In this document: positions 36,657 through 46,032 of the stretch, piece by piece | Layout: each line of letters opens with the position of its first letter | Position numbering within the stretch: position 1 is the first letter of the stretch | Assembly: GCF_002113375.1 (NCBI RefSeq) | Contig: NZ_NEHO01000014.1 | Span: 95,663 to 159,662 of the forward strand | Source: Pseudomonas sp. R37(2017) | Lineage (GTDB): Bacteria; Pseudomonadota; Gammaproteobacteria; Pseudomonadales; Pseudomonadaceae | Length of the DNA: 64,000 nt | Direction: 5' to 3' | Program-made: the position numbers and the translations under genes | The notes under the pieces: generated by a model | Databases searched by the model: none | The model's input: the letters and a program-made list of their open reading frames with translations, nothing else | Told to the model about the DNA's origin: nothing

Positions 36657-37328
36657 TCAAGTCGGACAGGTTTGCGCGCCATTATCCAGCCCCTGCTTGT
36701 ACACATTGCTCTGCAAGCTGGCCTTGCCGTTGTGCCAGGTCAGGGTCAGCACATACAGCGAATCGTAGTCGCTGGACTCCCAGTCTTCGGTGATTTTCAT
36801 GTTCTTGCCCGTGGCGTCGCCGGCGACCTTGTTGATCAGTTCAGGCAGGTAGCCGTGGGACCAGGCGGTGTAGATGACCGAGTTGTGATACTTGTCGTGA
36901 AGCAGTTCATCGGCCAGGTCACTGGTGTCATTGGCGGAGAAATCGATGTTCACCGGCAGGCCGAGCTTGATGGCGCTGGGGCCGATGGTCATCAGGGGGC
37001 GGATGTAGCTGTAGGAATTGTCGAACTCGCCTTCCTCGACGTTACGGGTCGGGTTCGCGGCAAACACGTAGTCGGCCTTGCCGAACTTTTCCGGCAGCAG
37101 CGTGGCCAGGTCGATGGCGCGGTTCAGCCCCTGGCAATTGAGCTGGCCCAGGCCTCCGGCGGGTTTTTCCCCGTGGCGCAGGAACACCAGCGTCTGGGTG
37201 CCATCGATCGGTTGGGCGCGACTCAGGCCGGATTCCAGCAACAGGAACACCGCGCTGACCACCAGCAAGGCGGGCAACAGCAGATAAGCGCGATGTTTAA
37301 AAGGTTTGGCAGTGTTGAACAGGTTCAT
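36657..37328 (-). CDS. Membrane-anchored or secreted histidine phosphatase-family protein
   Basis: A 223-residue protein. An N-terminal hydrophobic segment (about 14-35) acts as signal or anchor. It is followed by TLVFLRHGEKPAGGLGQLN, the RHG phosphohistidine motif of the histidine phosphatase superfamily, and a YTAWSHGYLPEL segment that may give the second catalytic histidine. It is probably periplasmic; substrate unknown. The ATG at 37328 gives MNLFNTAKPFKH. It faces a gene-free region of about 370 bases. Confidence 0.78.
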   Translation of the reverse strand: MNLFNTAKPFKHRAYLLLPALLVVSAVFLLLESGLSRAQPIDGTQTLVFLRHGEKPAGGLGQLNCQGLNRAIDLATLLPEKFGKADYVFAANPTRNVEEGEFDNSYSYIRPLMTIGPSAIKLGLPVNIDFSANDTSDLADELLHDKYHNSVIYTAWSHGYLPELINKVAGDATGKNMKITEDWESSDYDSLYVLTLTWHNGKASLQSNVYKQGLDNGAQTCPT

Positions 37329-37696
37329 GAATAAAAGGTTCTTCAGCGCAATTCGGTTAAGGCTGACAAACCTTTACACCACGATTTTCCTGCGTCGGGT
37401 GTTTTCCATGTCGTTGAAACCGGTCCGTTCTCAAAGCGATGCTGCTCAGAGTCCTCTGAGCCCGTTTGGTTCGATTCCGGTCGAGAGCGCAGCAATGTAC
37501 CGGTAACCTTCAACGGTTTGCAGTGAAGGTTATCGACAGGATGTTGCGGATTTATTGACAAGCTACACCTGATGGCGTCGAAAACGTCGTGATCTCTGTT
37601 GATCTCCTCTATCAGTGAGAATGATGGCGCCAAGGGCTCGCTGAGCCGATATCTCCATTATGATCGTCACTCTCAATGTCTTCTTGGATCCAGCCC
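37329..37696. other. Gene-free interval with two perfect inverted repeats
   Basis: No convincing ORF in 368 bases. Two hairpins are visible: GCTCAGAG-TC-CTCTGAGC at 37444-37461, and TAACCTTCA pairing with TGAAGGTTA around an 11-base loop at 37504-37532. They lie between the divergent phosphatase and glutathione transferase genes, so promoters must also be here. A small RNA is conceivable but I see no clear promoter plus terminator pair. Confidence 0.45.
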
Positions 37697-38407
37697 ATGA
37701 CCGATCTGTCCGCATTCCCCATCACCCGCAAATGGCCTGCCCAGTACCCTGAGTGGATCCAACTGTACTCTTTGCCGACACCCAATGGCGTCAAGGTCTC
37801 GATCATGCTCGAAGAGATCGGCCTGCCCTATGAGCCTCATCGGGTCGGCTTCGACACCAACGACCAGATGTCCCCGGAATTCCTGTCCCTCAATCCCAAC
37901 AACAAGATCCCGGCGATCCTCGACCCCCAGGGTCCGGACGGCCAGCCGCTGGCGCTGTTCGAGTCGGGCGCGATCCTGATCTACCTGGCCGACAAGAGCG
38001 GGCAACTGCTGGCCCGGGAATCGGCGGCACGCTACGAAACGATTCAGTGGCTGATGTTCCAGATGGGCGGTATCGGCCCGATGTTCGGCCAGCTCGGCTT
38101 CTTCAACAAGTTCGCCGGCAAGGACTACGAAGACAAGCGCCCCCGCGATCGCTACGTCGAGGAGAGCAAACGCCTGCTCAAGGTGCTCGACGGCCGGCTC
38201 GAAGGGAGGGACTGGATCATGGGCGAGCGCTACACCATCGCCGACATCGCCACTTTCCCGTGGGTGCGCAACCTGATCGGCTTCTATGAAGCGGGCGATC
38301 TGGTGGGCATCCAGAATTTCCCTAACGTCACGCGGGTGCTCGAGCGCTTCCTGGCACGGCCGGCGGTGGTGCGCGGATTGCAGATTCCAAGCCCGGTCGC
38401 GGGCTGA
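37697..38407 (+). CDS. yghU: Glutathione S-transferase, YghU (Nu) class
   Basis: A 236-residue protein starting MTDLSAFPITRKWP. The thioredoxin-like domain holds the LYSLPTPNGVKVSIMLEE active-site region with Thr-Pro-Asn, and the all-helical C-terminal domain carries FNKFAGKDYEDKRPRDRY and DIATFPWVRN. Nu-class enzymes bind two glutathiones and show disulfide-bond reductase and organic peroxidase activity. The ATG at 37697 matches the family; an upstream ATG at 37676 adds seven residues. Monocistronic, bounded by a REP doublet. Confidence 0.88.
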   Translation: MTDLSAFPITRKWPAQYPEWIQLYSLPTPNGVKVSIMLEEIGLPYEPHRVGFDTNDQMSPEFLSLNPNNKIPAILDPQGPDGQPLALFESGAILIYLADKSGQLLARESAARYETIQWLMFQMGGIGPMFGQLGFFNKFAGKDYEDKRPRDRYVEESKRLLKVLDGRLEGRDWIMGERYTIADIATFPWVRNLIGFYEAGDLVGIQNFPNVTRVLERFLARPAVVRGLQIPSPVAG

Positions 38408-38419
38408 TACACCGCATCA

Positions 38420-38513
38420 CCTGTGGGAGCGAGCCTGCTCGCGAAGGCGTAGTGTCAGGCGACATTTATAGTGACTGACTCACCGCCTTCGCGAGCAGGC
38501 TCGCTCCCACAGG
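38420..38513. repeat. REP doublet (type A arms, spacer family 1)
   Basis: Arms CCTGTGGGAGCGAGCCTGCT and its complement. The spacer holds TAGTGACTGACTCACCGCC. It separates the convergent yghU and FAD monooxygenase genes. Confidence 0.85.
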
Positions 38514-38527
38514 GGATCTTTGTTGGG

Positions 38528-40063
38528 TCAGGAAACGCCAAAAAACGACCGGATCCCGTGATCGCGGAAATACCGTTCGATCACTTTCGGGTCCGAGCAC
38601 GTCTCGGCGATCGCGACATAGGTATCGGGGCGCAACAGATAAAAGCCGTTGCGCCCCAGGCCCGCCACTTCGAACGCCGGTCGCCAGTCGAACACCTGCA
38701 GCGGCAGATGGTGTTCCTGGCACCAGGCGATCATCTCGTCGCTGGTGTCGCCATAGACATGCACCTGCCAGGTCAGGCATTTGAGCGTTTCAAAATTATC
38801 CCCCTCACCGTCATGGGCCCAGGGCAGCCGATCACCGCCATGCACATGCCCGGCAACGCCCGTGCTCAGCGGCATGCCACGATAATTCAGGGTGATCTGC
38901 GAGACCGTGCGAAACAGGAACTGGCGGGAGGTCTCGAACGAGGTCATTTTCGGCAACAGGTACGGGGCCAGGCGTGTGCGCAGCAAATCGGCAATCGGCC
39001 CGTCGGCGGTGACGAAAGTGAAGACCCGGTCGGTGGTGGCCACCAGTTTGCGAGCGAAGGCGATGCGCTCGGTTTCATAGGTGTCGAGCAGCCTGGCCTC
39101 GGCTGCACCGCTCAACACGGCCGCGAGTTTCCAGGCCAGGTTGATGGCATCGCCAATCCCGGTGTTCATGCCCTGGCCGCCCGCCGGACTGTGGACGTGG
39201 GCGGCATCGCCCAGCAAAAACGCCCGACCGTTGCGAAAGTGATCCGCCACCCGGTGATGCACGCGGTAGGTCGAAAACCAGTTCAGTTGCTCGATCTGCA
39301 CCTTCATATGCTCGATGGCCCGGCTGCTGACGTCCTCGAAGCGCAGGGTCTCGGCGTGTTCGGCACGCTCGTCGCGAACCGTGCCGATCAGACGGGCTCG
39401 ACCACTGTCTCCCAGCGGAAACACGGCGAGGAAGTCCGCCTCGTCGAGGTCCACATGCAGTTCGCCGTTGAAGGTCGGGCCGCTGGCCTGCACGTCGGCG
39501 ACGTAGAAAATCTGCTGGTAAGTGCCGCCGGGAAATCCGGTATCCAGGGTCTTGCGCACAATCGACCGGGCACCGTCGCAACCGGCCAGGTAACAGGCTT
39601 GGCAGGTTTCCAGCTGACCATCGGGCAGGCGCAGTTCGGCCGTGATGCCGTCTGCGGTTTGCTCGAAGCCTGTCAGTTCAGTGTCGCGTTCCACCGTGAT
39701 GCCGAAGGCTTCCAGGCGCTCGATCAGCAGCCGTTCGTGTTCGTCCTGGGGGAAAATCTCGAGAAACGCGTAGGGCGTCAGCCCCTCGCCGATCTGGCTC
39801 AGTGGCAAGCGCGCCACCGGCTCGCCCTTGACCCAGAAGTTGCCGGCCAGCACTTGATGGCCATTCTGCACCACGGCGGCGTCCAGTCCGAGCTGGCGAT
39901 AAAGCTCCAGCGTCCGCGCCTGGACGGCCAGCGCCCGGGACGTGGTGCCCGGAGTCGAGGTCTTGTCGACAATCCGCACGCGAACGCCCAGTTTGCTCAG
40001 CCACAACGCCAGGACCAGCCCGGTCGGCCCGGCGCCGATGATCAACACGTCGCTTCTGTGCAT
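38528..40063 (-). CDS. FAD-dependent aromatic-ring monooxygenase
   Basis: A 511-residue flavoprotein of the phenol-hydroxylase/TfdB class. The FAD-binding GxGxxG motif is LIIGAGPTGLVLALWLSKLG (residues about 6-25). The GCDGARSIVRKTL motif (DG) is near 165, and the second FAD motif GRAFLLGDAAHVHSPAGGQGMN near 285. A C-terminal thioredoxin-like extension (from about 400) ends the protein. It probably hydroxylates a phenolic compound using NAD(P)H. The ATG at 40063 has a GAGGACAGG site; the frame upstream to 40219 is spurious. No linked ring-cleavage gene, so the substrate is open. Confidence 0.87.
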   Translation of the reverse strand: MHRSDVLIIGAGPTGLVLALWLSKLGVRVRIVDKTSTPGTTSRALAVQARTLELYRQLGLDAAVVQNGHQVLAGNFWVKGEPVARLPLSQIGEGLTPYAFLEIFPQDEHERLLIERLEAFGITVERDTELTGFEQTADGITAELRLPDGQLETCQACYLAGCDGARSIVRKTLDTGFPGGTYQQIFYVADVQASGPTFNGELHVDLDEADFLAVFPLGDSGRARLIGTVRDERAEHAETLRFEDVSSRAIEHMKVQIEQLNWFSTYRVHHRVADHFRNGRAFLLGDAAHVHSPAGGQGMNTGIGDAINLAWKLAAVLSGAAEARLLDTYETERIAFARKLVATTDRVFTFVTADGPIADLLRTRLAPYLLPKMTSFETSRQFLFRTVSQITLNYRGMPLSTGVAGHVHGGDRLPWAHDGEGDNFETLKCLTWQVHVYGDTSDEMIAWCQEHHLPLQVFDWRPAFEVAGLGRNGFYLLRPDTYVAIAETCSDPKVIERYFRDHGIRSFFGVS

Positions 40064-40193
40064 GATCCTGTCCTCTTCGGTGTATGGATCAAGTATGGTC
40101 CAGTCGGGGAAGGCAGCCACCAACAGCACCATAGCCTGGAGCCTGCCATTGGTCGTATGGTTAGCCCGGACCAATGGAGTTGAATGGAACGAC

Positions 40194-41285
40194 ATGCAAA
40201 TCAGATTGATCTCGAGCATCGCCGCTTTGTTGGTACTGGCCGGTTGTGGCAGTCAACGGACCCAGGAACCGGCGGCGCGTACGCCGGTTCAGGTGAAGGC
40301 CGAGATTGTGCGTCTGTTGCCGGCGAAAGCTGCCGACCCCCAAGGGTGGGCCACGGATATCCAGGTGGCATTCACCGCGCAGGATATCTCGCCGACCACG
40401 CAAAACCTGTGCTCGGTGCTGGCCGTGACCGAGCAGGAGTCGACCTTTCAGGTCGATCCGAGTGTACCGGGCCTGGGCAAGATCGCCCGCGACGAGATCG
40501 ACCGTCGCGCCGCCAAGGCTCACATTCCCGGCCTGCTGGTCAGTGCTGCGCTGAAGCTCGATTCGCCCACGGGCAAAAGCTATAGCGACCGCCTGAACGC
40601 CGCGCGCAGTGAAAAGGAACTGAGCGCCATTTTCGACGACTTCATCGGCATGGTGCCGATGGGCAAGACCCTGTTCGGCGGCTTCAACCCGGTGCATACC
40701 GGTGGGCCGATGCAGGTCAGCATCGATTTTGCCGAGCAGCAGGCCAAGGGCTATCCGTACCCGGTGCGGGGTTCCATTCGACATGAGGTGTTCACCCGGC
40801 GCGGCGGCATGTATTTCGGCATTGCGCATCTGCTTGGGTATCCGGTGAGCTACCCGCAGCCGTTGTACCGTTTTGCGGACTTCAACGCGGGTTGGTACGC
40901 CAGTCGCAACGCGGCGTTTCAGAACGCGGTGAGTCGGGCTTCCGGTATCAAGTTGGCGCTGGATGGCGACCTGGTGCGCTACGGTTCGATCATGCCCGGC
41001 AGCACGGAGCTGGCCGTGCGTAGCCTCGGCAAGCAACTGGACATGCGCAATCCGACGATCCGCGAGCAACTGGAGGAGGGCAACACCCTGGCGTTCGAAA
41101 ACAGCAAACTCTATCGACGGGTTTTCGAACTGGCTGAAAAGGCCGAGGGCCGGCCGTTACCCCGGGAGGTGTTGCCCGGGATCATGCTGCAAAGCCCGAA
41201 AATCACCCGCAAACTCACCACGGCGTGGTTTGCCAATCGGGTCGATGAACGTTACCAGCGCTGCATGGCGCGGGCAGGACTGTAA
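40194..41285 (+). CDS. DUF1615 lipoprotein
   Basis: A 363-residue lipoprotein. The signal peptide ends at the lipobox LAGC (Cys18), and the body contains AVTEQESTFQVDPSVPG, GGFNPVHTGGPMQVSIDFAEQQ and RRGGMYFGIAHLLGYP, which match the DUF1615/YaiW family. YaiW of E. coli is a surface lipoprotein linked to uptake of certain peptides; the role here is unproven. The ATG at 40194 is the only start giving a signal peptide. It is divergent from the monooxygenase. Confidence 0.83.
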   Translation: MQIRLISSIAALLVLAGCGSQRTQEPAARTPVQVKAEIVRLLPAKAADPQGWATDIQVAFTAQDISPTTQNLCSVLAVTEQESTFQVDPSVPGLGKIARDEIDRRAAKAHIPGLLVSAALKLDSPTGKSYSDRLNAARSEKELSAIFDDFIGMVPMGKTLFGGFNPVHTGGPMQVSIDFAEQQAKGYPYPVRGSIRHEVFTRRGGMYFGIAHLLGYPVSYPQPLYRFADFNAGWYASRNAAFQNAVSRASGIKLALDGDLVRYGSIMPGSTELAVRSLGKQLDMRNPTIREQLEEGNTLAFENSKLYRRVFELAEKAEGRPLPREVLPGIMLQSPKITRKLTTAWFANRVDERYQRCMARAGL

Positions 41286-41301
41286 TCTCGGTGGATGAGA
41301 C

Positions 41302-41405
41302 CCTGTAGGAGCGAGCATGCTCGCGATGGACGTTAACGATTACGCGGGTTTACTGGATAAACGCGGCGTTCTTGAGTCCATCGCGAGCTTGCTCGCTCCT
41401 ACAGG
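41302..41405. repeat. REP doublet (type B arms, spacer family 2)
   Basis: Arms CCTGTAGGAGCGAGCATGCT and CGAGCTTGCTCGCTCCTACA. The spacer GACGTTAACGATTACG is a variant of family 2, and the flank GGGGATCTTCGGTGT matches other doublets. Confidence 0.85.
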
Positions 41406-41424
41406 GGATCTTCGGTGTGTCGGG

Positions 41425-41865
41425 TTATTCCCCGCGAATGTACTGCTCCAGCTGCTTGATCAGCTCCGCCTGTTCGGCAATGGCTTCCTTGACCAGGTCG
41501 CCGATCGACAGCAGACCGATCAATTTGCCGCCTTCCACCACTGGCAGGTGACGCAGGCGTTTGTCAGACATGATGCCCAGGCAGGTATCCACGGTTTGAT
41601 GGGTGTCGACGGTAATCACTGGCGACACCATGATGTCGCGTACCGGCGTACCCACCGACGAACGGCCGTGCAGCACCAGTTTGCGTGCATAGTCCCGTTC
41701 GCTGATGATGCCCAGCACTTCACCGTTGTCCACCACCAGCAAGGCGCCGACGTTTTTCTCGGCCATCTTCATCAGCGCTTCGAGCACCATGTGATCGGGT
41801 TTGATCTGGTGCACTTCCTGATTTTTCTGATCTTTGAGCTTGAGCAGTTGGGCGACGGTTTTCAT
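41425..41865 (-). CDS. CBS-domain protein
   Basis: A 146-residue protein made almost entirely of one Bateman module: CBS 1 (about 10-65; VGALLVVDNGEVLGIISERDYARK) and CBS 2 (about 75-130; LRHLPVVEGGKLIGLLSIGDLVK). Such stand-alone proteins bind adenosyl nucleotides and act as energy sensors. The start MKTVAQLLKLKDQK at 41865 matches the family; Met codons at 41895 and 41952 lie upstream in frame. It sits between two REP doublets. The partner protein is unknown. Confidence 0.87.
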   Translation of the reverse strand: MKTVAQLLKLKDQKNQEVHQIKPDHMVLEALMKMAEKNVGALLVVDNGEVLGIISERDYARKLVLHGRSSVGTPVRDIMVSPVITVDTHQTVDTCLGIMSDKRLRHLPVVEGGKLIGLLSIGDLVKEAIAEQAELIKQLEQYIRGE

Positions 41866-42011
41866 GGTGGTTACTCGGGTGTTGTCGTTGTTCATGAAGA
41901 ATCGTAGACGCAAGCCTTCAGGGCAAGGGCGAAAGCGGCAGATAACACGCAAAAAACGTCATTCGACGGTTTTTCCCTGGCAACCCCCCACATTTCAAGC
42001 CAGCACCTTTG

Positions 42012-42103
42012 CTGTGGGAGCGAGCCTGCTCGCGAAAGCGGTTCAACATTCAACGATGATGTTGGCTGTAATACCGCCTTCGCGAGCAGGCTCGCTCCCA
42101 CAG
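42012..42103. repeat. REP doublet (type A arms)
   Basis: Arms CTGTGGGAGCGAGCCTGCTC and its complement, about 45 bases apart. It lies in the divergent region between the CBS gene and polB, about 60 bases before the polB start. Confidence 0.85.
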
Positions 42104-42164
42104 GATCGGTGTCTGCCTGATATAACGGTTAGAATCCCCCTCTGAATCAACGTTGAGGTTTCCA

Positions 42165-44528
42165 GTGGTGGATCTACAGCAGGGCTTCGTCCTGACCCGG
42201 CATTGGCGCGATACCCCGGCCGGTACGGAAGTCGAGTTCTGGCTGGCGACCGACAGCGGTCCCCGGCGCATCCGCCTGCCCCTCCAACCGTCGGTGGCGT
42301 TCATCCCCGCTGAACAGCGTCAGGCGGCCGAAAGCGTTCTGCACGACGAGAAAAACGTCGAGCTCAGGCCGCTGGCCCTGCTGGATTTCGACCATCGCCC
42401 GGTCCTGGGTCTTTACTGCCGGCTACACGGGCAGTCGATGCGCCTGGAAACCGCGCTGCGCCGGGCCGGTGTCGAGGTGTTCGAAGCCGACGTGCGCCCG
42501 CCGGAGCGCTACATGATGGAACGCTTCATCACCGCGCCGGTGCGTTTCAGTGGCACGCCGAATGCCGAGGGCCTGCTGCTCGACGCCCAGATGAAAGCCG
42601 ATGCCGATTACCGGCCGAGCCTGAAACTGGTGTCCCTGGACATCGAGACCACCGCCCAGGGCGAGTTGTATTCCATCGCCCTGGAAGGTTGCGGCGAGCG
42701 TCAGGTGTACATGCTCGGCCCGCCCAATGGCGACGAAAGCCAGGTGGATTTCCAGCTCGAATACTGCGATTCGCGGACCCTGTTGCTGAAAAGACTCAAT
42801 GACTGGTTTGCCCGCTTCGACCCCGACGCGATCATCGGCTGGAACGTCGTGCAGTTCGACCTGCGGGTGCTTCACGAACACGCCCGACGCCTGGCGGTGC
42901 CATTGAAGCTGGGGCGTGGCGGCGAGGAAATGCAGTGGCGCGAACATGGCAGCGGCAACCATTACTTCGCCTCAGCCGCTGGTCGCCTGATCATCGACGG
43001 TATCGAGGCCCTGCGCTCGGCAACCTGGAGTTTCCCTTCGTTCAGCCTGGAAAACGTCGCGCAAACCTTGCTCGGCGAGGGCAAGTCGATCGACAACCCG
43101 TACCAGCGCATGGACGAAATCAACCGCATGTTCGCCGAGGACAAACCGGCGCTGGCCACCTACAACCTCAAGGACTGCGAACTGGTTACGCGGATCTTCG
43201 CCAAAACGCAGCTGCTGACCTTCCTGCTGGAGCGGGCCAGCGTCACCGGTTTGCCGGCCGATCGCATGGGCGGTTCGGTAGCGGCCTTCACTCACCTGTA
43301 CATGCCGCTGATGCACCGTCAGGGTTTCGTTGCGCCGAACCTCGGTGGCAAGCAGCCCCAGGCCAGCCCCGGCGGTTTTGTCATGGATTCGCAACCGGGG
43401 CTGTACGAATCGGTGCTGGTACTCGATTACAAGAGCCTCTATCCGTCGATCATCCGCACCTTCCTGATTGACCCTGTGGGGCTGATCGAGGGGCTCAAGC
43501 ATCCTGACGACAGCGAGTCGGTGCCGGGTTTTCGCGGTGCGCGCTTTTCCCGCACCCGGCATTGCCTGCCATCCATCGTCGCGCGGGTGGCCGAAGGCCG
43601 GGAAACCGCCAAGCGCGAACACAACGCGCCGCTGTCCCAGGCGCTGAAAATCATCATGAACGCGTTCTACGGCGTACTCGGCTCCAGCGGTTGTCGGTTT
43701 TTCGACACGCGCCTGGCTTCGTCGATCACCTTGCGCGGACACGAAATCATGCTGCGCACACGGCAATTGATCGAGGCCCAGGGGCATGCGGTGATTTATG
43801 GCGACACCGATTCGACGTTCGTCTGGCTGCGTCGCGCCCATGGCCAGCAGGAGGCCGCACGGATCGGTCGCGAGCTGGTGGAACACGTCAATCAGTGGTG
43901 GCGCGAGCACGTACAGCGGGAATACGGCTTGCAGAGCGTTCTCGAGTTGCAGTTCGAAACCCACTACAAGCGTTTCTTGATGCCGACCATTCGCGGTGCC
44001 GAAGAAGGCAGCAAAAAGCGATATGCCGGCTTGGTCACCCGTGACGATGGCAGCGACGAAATGGTCTACAAAGGCCTGGAAAGCGTGCGCACCGACTGGT
44101 CGCTGCTGGCCAGGCAATTCCAGCAAGAGCTGTATTCGCGGATCTTCCTGCGCAAGCCCTACCGGGATTATGTGCGTGACTACGTGCGCAAGACCCTGGC
44201 CGGTGAGTTCGATGACCGGCTGATCTACCGCAAGCGCCTGCGCCGCACGCTCGACGACTATCAGCGTAACGTGCCGCCCCATGTGCGTGCGGCGCGCCTG
44301 GCCGACGAGTACAACGACCGCCAGGGCCGCCCGCGGCAATACCAGAACGGCGGCTGGATCAGCTACGTGATCACCGTCGCCGGCCCTGAGCCGCTGGAAG
44401 TGCGCAGCGCGCCCATCGATTACGACCACTACATCACCCGGCAACTGCAACCGGTGGCGGACGCGATACTGCCCTTTGTCGACGACGACTTCTCAACCCT
44501 GATTGGGGGGCAACTGGGCCTGTTTTGA
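42165..44528 (+). CDS. polB: DNA polymerase II
   Basis: A 787-residue family B polymerase. The 3'-5' exonuclease domain has Exo I SLDIETTAQGE (near 160), Exo II in IIGWNVVQFDL (near 225) and Exo III in YNLKDCELV. The polymerase core shows motif A DYKSLYPSIIRTF (near 425), motif B KIIMNAFYGVLGSS and motif C YGDTDSTFVW (near 545). Length matches E. coli Pol II (783). It acts in replication restart and lesion bypass, usually SOS-controlled; no LexA box stands out in the short upstream region. The GTG at 42165 has a TTGAGG site. Its last 36 bases overlap the opposite-strand gene. Confidence 0.95.
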   Translation: MVDLQQGFVLTRHWRDTPAGTEVEFWLATDSGPRRIRLPLQPSVAFIPAEQRQAAESVLHDEKNVELRPLALLDFDHRPVLGLYCRLHGQSMRLETALRRAGVEVFEADVRPPERYMMERFITAPVRFSGTPNAEGLLLDAQMKADADYRPSLKLVSLDIETTAQGELYSIALEGCGERQVYMLGPPNGDESQVDFQLEYCDSRTLLLKRLNDWFARFDPDAIIGWNVVQFDLRVLHEHARRLAVPLKLGRGGEEMQWREHGSGNHYFASAAGRLIIDGIEALRSATWSFPSFSLENVAQTLLGEGKSIDNPYQRMDEINRMFAEDKPALATYNLKDCELVTRIFAKTQLLTFLLERASVTGLPADRMGGSVAAFTHLYMPLMHRQGFVAPNLGGKQPQASPGGFVMDSQPGLYESVLVLDYKSLYPSIIRTFLIDPVGLIEGLKHPDDSESVPGFRGARFSRTRHCLPSIVARVAEGRETAKREHNAPLSQALKIIMNAFYGVLGSSGCRFFDTRLASSITLRGHEIMLRTRQLIEAQGHAVIYGDTDSTFVWLRRAHGQQEAARIGRELVEHVNQWWREHVQREYGLQSVLELQFETHYKRFLMPTIRGAEEGSKKRYAGLVTRDDGSDEMVYKGLESVRTDWSLLARQFQQELYSRIFLRKPYRDYVRDYVRKTLAGEFDDRLIYRKRLRRTLDDYQRNVPPHVRAARLADEYNDRQGRPRQYQNGGWISYVITVAGPEPLEVRSAPIDYDHYITRQLQPVADAILPFVDDDFSTLIGGQLGLF

Positions 44529-44963
44529 GTCCAGCAGCGACAAGGTCCAGTCATCCAGGATGCCATGGAAGTATTGGTTCAGGGCTTGCTGGAAAAGGCT
44601 GTCGGCGGCGGCGACCTGGGCAAACAGGGTCATCGAGGAATGAAACTTCAGGTCGTCGGGATGACCGAAAATCCCGGCCACCGAGCGCTCCCTGATGTTC
44701 AGCACTTCCTGGGTACAGGTGCGCAGCCGGGCGCCCAGCAACGGGTGCTCGAGGTAGGCCTGGGCTTCCTCCCGCGAGTGGATGGCAAAGCGGCGTGACA
44801 TCTCGCTGCCGCCGAGCCCGGCAAACTGCGGAAAAATGAACCACATCCAGTGACTGCGCTTGTGCCCGTTGTTCAGCTCGGTTTGAACCCGGTCGAACAC
44901 AGGGTCCTGAGCCTTGAGAAAACGTTGCAGGTTGAACGGGTCCTCGTGGTCGGTGCTTCTCAT
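44493..44963 (-). CDS. DUF1810 protein
   Basis: A 156-residue protein starting MRSTDHEDPFNLQRFLKAQDPVFDR. It has the family signature HWMWFIFPQFAGLG near residue 40 and YLEHPLLGARL in the middle. Such proteins resemble calpastatin-like or YjbJ-type helical proteins, and the function is unknown. The start at 44963 is chosen because the upstream frame (to 45161) overlaps the aldo/keto reductase and is not protein-like. The 3' end overlaps polB by 36 bases, tail to tail. It is 29 bases downstream of the aldo/keto reductase gene, so possibly one operon. Confidence 0.83.
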   Translation of the reverse strand: MRSTDHEDPFNLQRFLKAQDPVFDRVQTELNNGHKRSHWMWFIFPQFAGLGGSEMSRRFAIHSREEAQAYLEHPLLGARLRTCTQEVLNIRERSVAGIFGHPDDLKFHSSMTLFAQVAAADSLFQQALNQYFHGILDDWTLSLLDSKQAQLPPNQG

Positions 44964-44992
44964 GGCGAAGCTCTCCGGCAGACTGCGGTGGT

Positions 44993-45814
44993 TCAGACCA
45001 TGGCCAGCCGCTGCTTGCGTTTTGGCGCGTGAAACGCTTGGTCCAGCGCCTCCAGATCCCCGGCGTCGAGCTGCAATCGGGCAGCCTGGGCATTGAGCCG
45101 CACATGCTCGGGACGGACCGCTTTGGGGATGGCGATCACGTCGTCCTGACGCAGAATCCAAGCCAGCGCGACTTGTGCCGGCGTCATGTCGTGTCGGGCG
45201 GCCACCCGTTTGAGCGTGGCATTGGCGAGCATTTTTCCACCCTGGCCGATCGGGCAGTAAGCCATGACCGGCAGCCGCTGCCGTTGACTCCAGGGCAATA
45301 GATCAAATTCTATGCCGCGCTGCTCCAGATTGTAGAGCACCTGATTGGTGGCGCAGGCGGGGGCATTCAGCTCCTGCAGGTCGTCGAGGTCGAAATTGGA
45401 CACCCCCCAACGCACAATCTTGCCGGCTGCGCGCAGGCGTTCGAAGGCATCGACGGTTTCTTCCAGGGGGTACTGGCCGCGCCAATGCAGCAGATACAGA
45501 TCGATGCAATCGGTGCCCAGCCTGCGCAGGCTTCGCTCGCAGGCCTGGGGGATACCCTGGCGGCTGGCGTTGTGCGGGTACACCTTGCTGACCAGAAAGA
45601 CGCTGTCGCGCTGGCCGGCGATGGCATCGCGGACCACTTCCTCGGCACCGCCCTCGGCGTACATTTCAGCGGTGTCGATCAGGGTCATGCCCAGTTCGAT
45701 GCCCAGGCGCAGCGCCGCGACTTCTTCGTTGTGCCGTGAGCGGTCTTCACCCATCTGCCAGGTCCCCTGGCCGATAACCGGGACATGGGTGCCAGCCAAT
45801 TCAAGCGTGCGCAT
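44993..45814 (-). CDS. Aldo/keto reductase
   Basis: A 273-residue NADPH-dependent reductase with the family tetrad: Asp and Tyr in LIDTAEMYAEGGAE, Lys in FLVSKVYP and His in YLLHWRG. The cofactor loop AIPKAVRPEHVRLNA is near the C-terminus. It resembles YeaE-type enzymes active on methylglyoxal and other aldehydes, inferred only. The ATG at 45814 follows a strong AAGGAGG site; the ATG at 45829 is 15 bases upstream. Confidence 0.88.
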   Translation of the reverse strand: MRTLELAGTHVPVIGQGTWQMGEDRSRHNEEVAALRLGIELGMTLIDTAEMYAEGGAEEVVRDAIAGQRDSVFLVSKVYPHNASRQGIPQACERSLRRLGTDCIDLYLLHWRGQYPLEETVDAFERLRAAGKIVRWGVSNFDLDDLQELNAPACATNQVLYNLEQRGIEFDLLPWSQRQRLPVMAYCPIGQGGKMLANATLKRVAARHDMTPAQVALAWILRQDDVIAIPKAVRPEHVRLNAQAARLQLDAGDLEALDQAFHAPKRKQRLAMV

Positions 45815-46032
45815 GCAAACCTCCTTCATGGATACCGATGTAATTTCAGTGGGCAGCAGAATAGTCCATCGGTTCCCCCGCAGGGCTTGCCGCGTACTGC
45901 GATCCTTTGAGCGGGACCTTGCCGGTGATCGATTGCTTTGCGCCGATACTGCACTTTTTGCAAATGTCCGGCTCTATCCATGGCAGCCTGCGGCGATCCC
46001 CACCGTCGGCCCATGCCCAAGTCCAGGAACCC

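Noticed and set aside
37527..37540. DnaA-box-like TTATCGACA suggesting an origin
   Set aside because: A single one-mismatch box with no cluster, no AT-rich unwinding region and no dnaA/dnaN/gyrB neighbours.
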